DNA of 16,180 nucleotides, from NCBI GenBank assembly GCA_022496205.1, contig WTXD01000229.1, positions 1-16,180 of the forward strand, given 5' to 3'. Origin of the DNA: Gloeopeniophorella convolvens (lineage: Eukaryota; Basidiomycota; Agaricomycetes; Russulales). Under the pieces are notes generated by a model, which saw only the letters and a list, made by a program, of their open reading frames with translations, was not told the origin of the DNA and made no database searches. Below, piece by piece: positions 7,923-16,053 of this stretch. Within the stretch, counting starts at the first letter, position 1, and the number at the start of each line of letters is the position of its first letter. Both the position numbers and the translations under genes were made by a program.

Positions 7923-9347
7923 CTCTGGGGTGACAAAACGAAAGCACTGACTGGCTGTACGAAACAGTTGGATGGATGGTGGCGCACCGAGAAAGGACAG
8001 CTCTGGATACCAGCTGACACGGACGAAACACTCAGACGCGATATCGTTCGCGCCCATCACGACACCCCTTCCACCGGACACCCCGGCATCACGAATACCC
8101 AAGAATTGATACAACGACAGTGGGACTGGCCGGGCCTTAGCGAGTTCGTCAAGAACTACGTTAATGGATGCGCCGACTGCCAAGCGCTGAAAGTCCGGAC
8201 CAATTGGCAGAAACCGGAACTCATGCCGATCTATGCCGATCCGGATGCAGATCCATTTCAGACCGTGTCGATGGACTTCATTGTCAAACTCCCGATATCC
8301 CGCGGCTTCGACTCTATTCTCGTGGTCGTCGACCACGATTGCACAAAGGGGGCAGTATTCATACCCTGCAACGAATCGATCACCACTGAGGGAGTGGCGA
8401 AACTGTACCTGGATAACGTCTATCGCCGCTTCGGACTTCCTCGCCGAATCATTTCAGACCGTGACCCCCGCTTCGCATCCTTATTCACTCGGGAACTATG
8501 TTGACGCCTGGGCATTAACCAGAATATTTCCACCGCCTATCACCCCCAAACTGACGGACAGACCGAGCATGTTAACCAGCAGCTCGAACAGTACCTCAGA
8601 TTCTGGGTCAACGGCAGACAGAATGACTGGGTCGACTGGCTCCCTTTCGCAGAATTCGCACATAACTCCTGGAAGAGTTCCGCGACGAAGCTCTCCCCTT
8701 TCAAAGCCCTGATGGGCTACCACCCTCATTTTGATTGGCCAATAGGAACAGCCTCATCAATACCCCGGATTACCGATCGACTCGAGCTGCTGCGCAGTCA
8801 CCACCTTGCTGCGCGAGAAGCTCTAGAATGGACAGCTGACATGATGAAGCAAAAAGCCAGTGGTCAGCTGCCTACGATGACAGAAGGAGACCTTGTGTGG
8901 CTCGAGGGGAGTCACTTACCAACAGCGTATCCAATGCTGAAACTAGCCCCTCGACGACATGGTCCCTTCCATATCATACGGAAATTGTCCCCAGTGACGT
9001 TCCAACTGGAACTTCCCCCATTGATGAAGATTCACGATGTCTTTCACGTGTCCCGCCTTCTTCCTTATCGCGAAACACGAGAACATGGCGAGAACTTCCC
9101 CCGTCCCCCACCTGATCTTATCGAAGGAGAAGAAGAATACGAAGTTGAGTCCATTCGGAATTCCCGCTTCTTCCGCTGTCAGCTGCAGTATCTGGTGAAG
9201 TAGAAGGGTTATCCAGACTCGGACAACGAGTGGATCGCAGCTTCTGATGTCCATGCGGATGACCTGCTGACCCTGTACCATTCAGAACACTCTGATGCCG
9301 CAGGACCGGCATCCCATACCCTATCTAAGCGCCGTGGTCAACACTGA
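7923..9347 (+). pseudogene. pol: gypsy-1 Pol: integrase with GPY/F module and chromodomain
   Basis: One frame with TGA at 8502-8504 and TAG at 9201-9203. The zinc-binding HHCC is AHHDTPSTGHPG followed by CADCQ. The catalytic core has SMDFI (first Asp), ISDRDPRF (second Asp) and TEHVNQQLEQYL (Glu), with 35 residues between the second Asp and the Glu, giving D,D35E. The C-terminal GPY/F module is LAPRRHGPFHIIRKL. A chromodomain follows: EEEYEVESI, LQYLVK, then a TAG where relatives have Trp, then KGYPDSDNEW. In chromoviruses this domain steers integration to modified histones. Pol ends at TGA 9345-9347, just before a polypurine-like tract. Confidence 0.9.
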
Positions 9348-9454
9348 CTATAAGAGGGGGGTAATTTTCATCGTTACCTTCAGCGACTTCAGTCACTCTA
9401 TCGATCATAACGTTCTACTCGACTTCTTACCCATCTCCACTCCCTACTTCTACC
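9348..9454 (+). promoter_or_regulatory. Spacer between pol and ORF3, possible internal promoter
   Basis: After the purine tract comes about 90 bases that become pyrimidine-rich towards the ORF3 ATG (CGACTTCTTACCCATCTCC, then CTACTTCTACC before ATG). A TATAAGA string lies at 9350. CT-rich stretches ahead of the start are common in fungal promoters. No AG splice acceptor lies near the ATG. A separate ORF3 transcript is only a suggestion. Confidence 0.25.
9352..9365 (+). other. Internal polypurine-like tract between pol and ORF3
   Basis: AAGAGGGGGGTAAT begins 4 bases after the pol stop. It resembles the polypurine tract of gypsy-2 (AAAGAGGGGATAA, directly before its LTR) more than gypsy-1's own tract at 11914-11928 does. 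It is followed by TTTCA rather than TGTCA. It may be a relic of an older 3' end or a second plus-strand primer. Confidence 0.45.
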
Positions 9455-9639
9455 ATGTCTCCAGTCCCCACCACCGTTTCCTCTGTCTCTTCCATTGAAT
9501 CGAGCTCCCCGGCTCCCCGCCCTATCCCGAACATCGAATACCTCCGCACCGACACCGACTCCATCGCCAGCTCGCGTCCCCCGACTCCCCCTACCTTCTT
9601 TGAGGAAACCATCATGACCACCGAAGGAGTACGTATCCC

Positions 9640-10191
9640 GATACTGTCACGAACTGTACGATACATTTTCTTTTTCTTCCTTATCTCCCTTGTACAATAC
9701 GAGCTCCGTTCCGACTCCATGACTCAGGGACGCTTATCTTTCACTCGTCATACAATTCCCCCATTCTTCTTGACACGCCCCTTATGCCATTGGACGAATA
9801 CTGTACTTCTACCTAGGAGATCCACCTTGAGTCCGCTCTGACTCGGTATGACTCGATACTAGGACATTATGTAAACCGTCTCTCTTACAGTACTTAAGGC
9901 GTAGCAGTTGTACTCTAAGGCCTTAAGCCTGTTCTCCTTTGTCAATCGACGAGGTTACCAGGGATTCCGCGTGAGGGACTTGTCTGCCCAAGCATCGTGA
10001 GGTCTCCAGCTTGAAACTCTATGTACCAGAGGCCGATTGCCTCCACTCGAAGACATCACGTCTTATCCAGGATCTCGTGCACATTCGCGTGCACCGTCGA
10101 GGACCGGCTCACATCGAGACTGACTTATCGAACCTCACTCGTCTCAGCCCTCGCCAGCTCCGCTTGCGCCGGCTCAGGCCGTGACAGATAC
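9640..10191 (+). mobile_element. Solo gypsy LTR in ORF3, with GATAC duplication
   Basis: The LTR is 9645-10186 (542 bp), TGTCACGAAC to GGCCGTGACA, flanked by GATAC at 9640-9644 and 10187-10191. Although it follows pol, it is not the 3' LTR of gypsy-1. Its flanks are a perfect duplication of ORF3 sequence, the ORF3 frame continues across it, and its sequence groups with the inverted LTR at 5801 rather than with the LTR at 2548. It carries an intact AAGCCTGTTCT (9925-9935). Confidence 0.93.
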
Positions 10192-10828
10192 CCGTCCCTA
10201 TTCGCTCAGCATCAGTCAGCGATATCGCACCTTCGAGCCCGAAGGTGGAACCTATCACTGTAGAAGCAGAGCCGACAAACCCTCGAGTCGAGGGAGCAGC
10301 CACCATCCTCGCACAGTTCGTCCCCGCCTCGATGCTACCGAGGACCGGCACACCTGTCGGACCTACTCACGTTGTCGTGGGGAACACGATCATCGACCTG
10401 GACGAAGAAGAGAGCGAGAGGAAGCACGTCAAAGGACGCAACCAGGACTACCTCGATCACCTCATCACAGCGACGTTCGAGAACACGGGGTTCAACTGGG
10501 ACCTTAAGTCAGTTCGTCTAACTGACATGAAGGCCCAGTTGTCCAAACAGTTCTATGAACGCATCGACGACTGCTCTTCCTCACGCTGGTACGCTTTGAC
10601 GACGGACTACTGTAAAGGCATAATAGCGGAGCTCAGCGAGGAGCTTATGATGGTCCTTACTCGGCTGGCTGACAACGCCTATCAGGTGCTCCGATTGAAA
10701 AACCCTCGACTCCCGCGCGACCTCTTGGCCGAAGGCTTCTTCCGTAACGACCAACATACCATCACCTCAGAAACCATCTGCTCGAAGTACGACGGTCGAC
10801 TCATCATCGCCCCTTGGGTGAGGAAGGT

Positions 10829-11364
10829 CACTGTGTTGAGACGGACAGGACTCAGGACAGGAAGGACGTCTCTGATTAGATTAGATAAGGGACTCGGTGA
10901 TCTGCGAGCTATCTGATCTACAATGTATATGACATCATTATGTTCTAGCCCCTAAGGCTGTACCTACTTTCGTTCCTGTTCTAGATTCTTCCGGGCCCTT
11001 CCATGACCCACATACAGTTCCGGGTTGACCCACCTGCAGTTCCGGTCGACCCACTTTAGTTCCACTTTCACATGGGTCTCTGGTTATCACATGTTGCTGT
11101 TGTTTATCACATGCAAACCACACTCCTTTTGTGTATATAAAGGACACTGTTTTTGCCCTTGTAGCCTCAGTCTGTTGACTTCACTGACTGAGGCAAGTAC
11201 TTTACTTCCGGAACTTCCGGACTTGCGCTTACCTAGTTACTTTAGCTTTGCTCTTGCTTGCCTAGGTATTGCGCCAATGACATTCAGTCTGTTGACTTCA
11301 CTGACTGAGCTTTGCTCTTGCTTGCCTAGTTGGCACCCTGTTTCTGCTGCGCTTCAACACACTG
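10829..11364 (+). mobile_element. Solo copia LTR in ORF3, with CACTG duplication
   Basis: The LTR is 10834-11359 (526 bp), TGTTGAGAC to GCTTCAACA, flanked by CACTG at 10829-10833 and 11360-11364. It closely matches the 5' LTR of copia-1, with an extra 22-bp tandem unit (11005-11026 beside 11027-11047). TATATAAA is at 11134-11141. The long ORF that runs from 11025 to 11894 is an artefact: its first 112 codons are LTR and the rest is ORF3. Confidence 0.95.
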
Positions 11365-11913
11365 ACGCCCCTTGCCCGTTCATGGTAGCAGTCGAAGACG
11401 AGTACGACAAGATGGATACGTGCATCGAGCTGTACGCCACCCCAATCTGCCATAAGAAACCCGACCATCTCGCCCTTGAAACCAAGGACCGACTCATGGC
11501 GCAGGACAATCACCTTCTTGGCATCGTCCGAGACCTGTGGGATGACAGACTCACCGCCGACGCCTTTCGTCTAGGTCAGGAGATGCGCAAGAGGAAACGC
11601 GTCCAGTATGACATCGACGAGCTGGAGAAGAAGCGCGCAGACGTGAACATGCGCATCCTCCAAATCCGACGACAACTCGAGGCAGCCTGCCTTGAGTCCC
11701 GCGTACAGGCCGTTCATAACGCGTGTCAGCACTCTGTTAACCGCGTCACACCACTACTGCATCACTGGTCGAGTCGGATTTGGGCCGATGAAGAGACGCT
11801 GTTAGCGAGGCGCATAGCGAGGCAGGGACCGGCGGAGAGACACGAAGGTACGAGCGATCACGATGTGGACGTTGGCACGCAGAACGAGGATTGAAGTCGA
11901 GGCGACTTCAGAC

Positions 11914-11928
11914 GTAAGAGGGACGCAA
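11914..11928 (+). other. Polypurine tract of gypsy-1
   Basis: GTAAGAGGGACGCAA directly precedes the TGTCACGAAC start of the 3' LTR. This is the expected primer site for plus-strand synthesis, though it is interrupted by pyrimidines. Confidence 0.6.
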
Positions 11929-12086
11929 TGTCACGAACTGTACGATACATTTTCTTTTCCTTTCCTTATTGTGACTGTACGATATGAGTTCCGGTCCGAC
12001 TCCATGACTCGGGGACGCTTATCTTTCACTCGTCATACGATTCCCCCATTCTTCTTGACGTGCCCCTTATGCCATTGGATACCTAC
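11929..12086 (+). repeat. 3' LTR of gypsy-1, left 158 bp (interrupted by gypsy-2)
   Basis: Matches the first 158 bases of the 5' LTR with three differences (C/T, A/G and C/T, all at CpG positions), then stops at ATACCTAC where gypsy-2 begins. In the intact LTR the next bases are TGTACTTC, so the rest of this LTR should resume beyond the window, after gypsy-2, behind a CCTAC duplication. Confidence 0.88.
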
Positions 12087-12741
12087 TGTCAGGACTCACT
12101 CACGGTGTGCGCGCAGAGAGGATAGCAGAGGGGTTTGGAGAGCGTCATAAGGGGAAGACAGAAGATGAGCTGCGATGTGCAGGAACGGAGTGGGAACACA
12201 CTAACAGTGCTATTGCAGTGCTAGGTACAGATGAGAGTGCCACAGATGGACAGTCTGAGGACCACTAGGCGATACATGGGGGTCTTATATACTACTGGAG
12301 ACCCCCCGGACAAATCTGGTCTGATTACTGATGGAGATTCCAGAGGGGATTCCCCATAACCTCTCCTCTCTAATACACTTCTTAGATTCCATCGCAGAGT
12401 GGGGCTTGAGGCCCCATGGAGTTCTTGATGATCAGAGTCCCAAAGAGGACGCATGAAGTGTTTCACCTTGATCAAGGTTCTGGTTACTTTGGGACGAGTA
12501 ATATGGCCATTCTGAGAGATCCCTAGTCCGGGATCTTGGGGGTATTCCAGGATTAATTGGCCATTAGGGAGTAGGGCGAGGAATGGGGGTGAAGGGTCAC
12601 GTGATGCATTTCGACTTGTAGTCGCAATGTGAGTGGTACGCGTTGCATTGTGAGCGACACATAGGGTGTTTACTGGTAGGGCTGGGTTTGCTCTAGTGTT
12701 CTGAGCAGTTCGACCTCCTTGAGGCCCTAGTGTTCGTGACA
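12087..12741 (-). repeat. 3' LTR of gypsy-2 (655 bp)
   Basis: On the - strand it starts TGTCACGAACACTAGGG at 12741 and ends GAGTCCTGACA at 12087. The start shares TGTCACGAAC with the gypsy-1 LTR; the rest is unrelated by eye. The left border coincides exactly with the break in the gypsy-1 LTR, and a polypurine tract abuts the right border. It contains a TATA box (12291-12284). The pol frame reads into it without a stop for 519 nt. Confidence 0.85.
12284..12291 (-). promoter_or_regulatory. TATA box in the gypsy-2 LTR
   Basis: TATATAAG on the - strand, about 450 bp into the LTR, is the likely core promoter of the element. Confidence 0.6.
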
Positions 12742-12755
12742 TTATCCCCTCTTTA
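12742..12755 (-). other. Polypurine tract of gypsy-2
   Basis: TAAAGAGGGGATAA on the - strand ends exactly where the LTR begins (TGTCACGAAC). It is the plus-strand primer site. Confidence 0.8.
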
Positions 12756-13019
12756 TGATTGCGCTGCGCCTGAAGCGCATTGATAAGTCTGTCATGAGTG
12801 AGTGATGGTGGTTGCGGCATAGAGGGGTGTTGTTGGTGGAATGAGTGAACAGTTTCCATGGCGTGTTTCATTTCCGAGTAGGGGACCCATGAATTTTCAG
12901 AGTCAGGGTAACCTTTCCACTTGACAAGGTATTGAATGCCTCGTCGGTTTCTAGTGGTTCAGCTCTTGATAATTGTTTTAATCTCGTAGTGTCCTTCTTC
13001 ATCATCAATGATTTCAGGT
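12742..13019 (-). pseudogene. pol: gypsy-2 Pol: chromodomain and C-terminus (frameshifted)
   Basis: In the frame of the minus-strand ORF ending at 12221: PEIIDDEEGHYEI, a TGA at 12961-12959, then RGIQYLVKWKGYPDSENSW, a typical chromovirus chromodomain. The main Pol frame is lost near the C run at 13023-13020 (- strand CCCC): one missing C there would explain why the main frame reads STPHLKSL while the shifted frame reads the expected PPEIIDDEE. After the chromodomain the tail (MKHAMETVHSFHQQHPSMPQ) is Gln/His/Pro-rich and runs through the polypurine tract into the LTR without a stop. Confidence 0.78.
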
Positions 13020-15087
13020 GGGGTGTTGAAAAGTTAGGTCTGTGAGCGGTAGTTTCTTTGTATGGGGAAATGAGTGAGTTGTGAAAGACAGGGTGAATGT
13101 GCCAATGGTCGGGTAGTTTGAGTTTACTGGTGACCGCATAGGAGGTGATGACTTTAAATGGTCCATAACGTTTGGGTGCTAACTTCGCCTTTGGATGTGT
13201 TGTACGAAGGTTCTTTGCTTCTAGCCAGACAAGATCTCCTTCTTTGTATTTGTGTTCTGGTCCGTCCGGTCTAGAGTGTTTCATGATTTCTGCGGCGTTT
13301 TCTAAGCTCGCTTTGATTTCGGTGCGGATTTGCTCGAGTAGTATGAGACGTTGTTCGGCAGATTCAACTTGGGAACTGAGTTGTGGTGGTGGAATGAATT
13401 CGGGGAGGAAGCCATACCAGGCTAGGAAGGGTGCAATATGGGTAGCTGAGTGCTGGCGATTATTGTGTGCAAACTCCATGAACGGGATGAGGTCAACCCA
13501 GTTGTCTTGTTGATAATTGCAGAAGACTCGTAGGTATTGTTCTAGTTCTTGGTTAACTCGTTCTGTTTCGCCGTCGGTCTGAGGGTGGTATGCAGTACTG
13601 AGGGTGAGAGTTACTTGAAGTCGTTTCCAGACTTCTTGCATAAATTGCGATGCGAATTGCGGTCCTCTGTCGGAGATAACTTGTTTAGGAAGTCCAGTGC
13701 GCTTCCAGACATAATTAATGTAGAGGTCGGCAGTTTGTTCTGAGGTGATAGTCTTATGACAGGGAGCGATGATAGTGGCTTTGGTGAAGCGGTCAACTAT
13801 GACGTAGAGTGAGTCATATCCCTTTGAGATAGGGAGGTCGGTAATGAAGTCCATGGTGATGACTTCCCAGGGACGGTTTGGGATTTTGTTTGGATGCAGT
13901 GGAATAAGATTAGGGTGTTGTCGTTTAGTGGTTTGGCAAGTGGCACAGCCGTCGATGTATTCTTTGACGAACTTGGATATTCCAGGCCACCAGTACTCTT
14001 GAGAGACTAGTTCGTAAGTTTTCCATCTTCTTGGGTGGCCGGTGGCGAGTGACTCATGGTATTGTTGAACAATTTCTCGTCGTAATTTGGTGTCTTTGGG
14101 GATGTAGACCTTTCCTTGATGTAAGATGAGACCATCTTCATAGTTCCAATCTTCTAAGCCTTTCGCTATCGTATGTGGACCATTCTTCATGATTGTTGTT
14201 AACGCTTTAGTGACTTCTTCGTCTTTGTCTTGAGATTCTCTGATGCATCGTTGTAGGTTTTGGTCTCCAATGGTAGTGGTAGTGCCAGCGCGAGTAGCTC
14301 GGATTGTGAAAAACTTGGTGTCCAGGAGGATTTTGTTGTCGTTTTCAGTCATCATCCCCTCTTTAAGATCTGGACGGCGGGACAGATGATCAGCGCGGTT
14401 GTAAATGCCAGGTTTATGAAGGAGAAGAACGTCGTATTGGGAAAGTTCAAGAGACCAGCATGCTTGTCTTCGAGTGAGTTTCTGTTTTGTGGTGAAGTAT
14501 ATCAGGTTGTTGTGGTCAGTCCAGATTTCAACATGGTGTTGAGCCCCTTGTAAATAGTGTCGATAGGTTTCAAGGGAATGGATAATAGCAAGGAGTTCTT
14601 TGTCGTGGATGTCGTAGTTGCGTTCTGCATCGGTCATGGATTTAGACAGGAATGCGACCGGGTGCCAGCGATTAATTTCGTCCAGCACAGCGCCGATGGC
14701 AAAGTCGGAGGCGTCTGTAATCAGACAAAATGGGCGAGTGTGGTCAGGGAGTGTGAGTACTGGGGCTGAGGTGAATGCGTGCTTGAGGTTGTCAAACGCT
14801 TGTTGACAGGCTGAGGACCACTGGAACGGAGTATCTTTACGTGTGAGGGCATGAAGTGGTCGTGCAATCTTAGAGAAATCCTTGATGAAACGTCTGTAGA
14901 AATTGCCAAAGCCGAGGAATGCTTGAACGTGCTTGAGTGTTTTTGGCGTTGGCCATTCCATGATAGCTTTGAGTTTGGCAGGGTCCATGCGAATGCGACC
15001 GGCAGAGATGATAAGGCCAAGGTATTCAATGGTTGTCTGGAAGAAGGAACATTTCTCTGGTTTGAGGTAAAGGTCGAGTTCGCGAAG
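13020..15087 (-). pseudogene. pol: gypsy-2 Pol: RT C-terminus, RNase H, integrase
   Basis: Uninterrupted for about 690 codons in the same frame as the RT segment. Order: LDLYLKPEKCSFFQ, YLGLIISAGRIRMDPAKLKA, AFLGFGNFYRRFIKDF (RT end); RNase H with CLITDASDFAIGAVL, IHDKELLAIIHSLE and EIWTDHNNL; integrase HHCC in YHESLATGHP and CATCQ, then TMDFITDLP, VISDRGPQF and TERVNQELEQYL; the GPY/F module LAPKRYGPFKVI. All catalytic acids are present. The protein stays in frame to about 13024, where a one-base deletion shifts it before the chromodomain. The long + strand ORFs here are antisense shadows. Confidence 0.92.
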
Positions 15088-15852
15088 TCACTGGAGGACA
15101 CGATGAACAAGGGCATAATTTTCTTCAAGAGTGTCGGTGAAAATGAGGATGTCATCCATGTAGATAACAACGCAGCCGGTTGCAATGATATCCTTGAAGT
15201 TCTCGTTCATAAAGGATTGGAACGTGCCGGGGGAGTTGCAGAGTCCAAAGAACATGACTAGGGGTTCGAATAGACCACGGTTGGTCTTGAAGGCAGCTTT
15301 CCATTCATCGCCTTCTTTGATGCGAATATTGTTATAGCCCCAGCGGACGTCAAATTTGGTGAAGTAGCGGGCGTTCTTGAGTTTGTCGATGAGTTCAGGG
15401 ATGAGTGGAAGTGGGTAAGCGTTCTTGATTGTGATGTTGTTGAGGGCGCGATAGTCTTGTACAGGACGTAACTTTCCATCTTTCTTCTTAACGAAGAAGA
15501 ACGGGCTTGCCATAGGTGACTTTGAAGGGCGAATATAGCCTTTTGCAAGGTGTTCTTTGAGGAATTCGTCAAGGGCCTTCTGTTCATTGGGGGTGAGACT
15601 GTAGATTTTACAGTCGCGGAGTTGAGCATCAGGTTTCAGGTCGATAGCATGGTCCCAAGGTTTGCGGGCAGGGAGTCGTTGGGCAGCTAATTCTTCAAAG
15701 ACTTTACGGTACTTGAGGAATTCTGGAGGGACAATGTCTTCGATTGTTTTCTTGGGTGCAACATTTTGTTCGGCCAATTGTTGTGAATGAGTCGTTTTGG
15801 CGCGGACAGATATAGATCCTATCGAAGTTGCGTCTTTTCGTCACCCTTCTCA
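15088..15852 (-). pseudogene. pol: gypsy-2 Pol: reverse transcriptase N-terminal and catalytic part
   Basis: Reads [40 protein letters not shown], then [52 protein letters not shown] and the catalytic YMDD in [11 protein letters not shown]. The frame stops at TGA 15090-15088 inside VLQ-stop-LRELDLYLKPEKC (CGA to TGA likely) and continues without a shift into the next segment. The codon at 15777 is TTG, not a real start. The frame runs on upstream ([15 protein letters not shown]), broken by TGA at 15852-15850 and 15843-15841. No protease motif is seen upstream. Confidence 0.9.
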
Positions 15853-16053
15853 CGCTCCGGTCCGGTTTTGCTTCCAGTCCGGTGTCTCCCTCATCCAAGC
15901 TCCTGGTATGGCTTCAGACCCCGCCTGTACCAGAAGTTTAGATTGTGTCCTGTGGCTCAGAACTGTGAACAACTGTGAACGCTTTTTTTTTGTATTAAGT
16001 AACTGTATTTAGCACACAATTAAAGATGACTTAAAACGCTTTTATTGGACTAT
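15853..16053. other. Junction region at the right of gypsy-2
   Basis: No recognisable domain. On the - strand the pol frame can be followed without further stops to about 15980, but the predicted residues match nothing I know. A perfect 10-bp tandem repeat (AACTGTGAAC twice, 15961-15980) is followed by GC and a run of nine T (15983-15991). The sequence from there rightwards is AT-rich to about 16050 and looks like a 3' untranslated region on the - strand. Confidence 0.4.
16041..16046 (-). promoter_or_regulatory. AATAAA polyadenylation signal
   Basis: AATAAA on the - strand lies 8 bases after the TAG that closes the proline-rich frame (16056-16054) and about 50 bases before an A9 run (15991-15983). 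Together they look like the 3' end of a polyadenylated transcript. Confidence 0.45.

Larger units (their letters stand above)
9455..11894 (+). pseudogene. gypsy-1 ORF3: unrecognised 453-codon protein, split by two solo LTRs
   Basis: Three pieces (9455-9644, 10192-10833, 11365-11894) join in one frame once each LTR and one copy of its 5-bp duplication are discounted: 1362 nt, with no internal stop, ending at 11892-11894. Residues 1 to about 100 are Ser/Pro/Thr-rich and probably disordered. A conserved core follows (GPTHVVVGN, IIDLDEEE, DYLDHLITATFENT, FYERID, SRWYALT). Residues about 350-395 (RKRKRVQYDIDELEKKRADV and on) look like a coiled coil. The tail is acidic. There is no signal peptide or membrane segment, so it is not env-like, and there is no zinc knuckle or catalytic motif. 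I do not recognise the family. The homologous fragment at 1-433 argues that it is a regular component of this gypsy lineage. Confidence 0.75.
2548..12086 (+). mobile_element. gypsy-1: Ty3/gypsy chromovirus with an extra ORF3, disrupted by four solo LTRs
   Basis: Order on the + strand: 5' LTR, self-priming site, gag with CCHC knuckle, protease, RT, RNase H, integrase with GPY/F module, chromodomain, ORF3, polypurine tract, 3' LTR (left part only). The first about 160 bases of the two terminal LTRs (2548 and 11929) differ at only three positions, each a CpG transition. They share sequence features that the other gypsy LTRs in the window lack, which pairs them as the two ends of one element. It sits in copia-1 gag. 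Four solo LTRs with perfect 5-bp duplications interrupt it, and gypsy-2 splits its 3' LTR. At least nine premature stops in gag-pol make it defective. Confidence 0.88.
12087..15990 (-). mobile_element. gypsy-2: Ty3/gypsy chromovirus, minus strand, left end visible
   Basis: Reading leftwards: pol (RT, RNase H, integrase, chromodomain), polypurine tract (12755-12742), 3' LTR (12741-12087). It is inserted in the 3' LTR of gypsy-1 after CCTAC (12082-12086). No gag, zinc knuckle or protease motif is visible to the right of RT. The element is either 5'-truncated or interrupted around 15980-16000, where a T9 run and a different sequence begin. The right boundary given is therefore only the farthest point to which the pol frame can be followed. 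Confidence 0.8.

Noticed and set aside
7668..8336. Minus-strand 222-residue ORF
   Set aside because: Antisense to RNase H and integrase of gypsy-1; follows from codon composition.
9645..10186. LTR after pol taken as the 3' LTR of gypsy-1
   Set aside because: It has its own perfect GATAC duplication, ORF3 continues in frame across it, and its sequence differs from the 5' LTR far more than the LTR at 11929 does.
11025..11894. A 289-residue ORF as a gene
   Set aside because: Its first 112 codons lie in a solo copia LTR; only the part after 11359 is ORF3.
9455..11894. ORF3 as an envelope gene
   Set aside because: No signal peptide, no hydrophobic fusion or membrane segment in the predicted protein.
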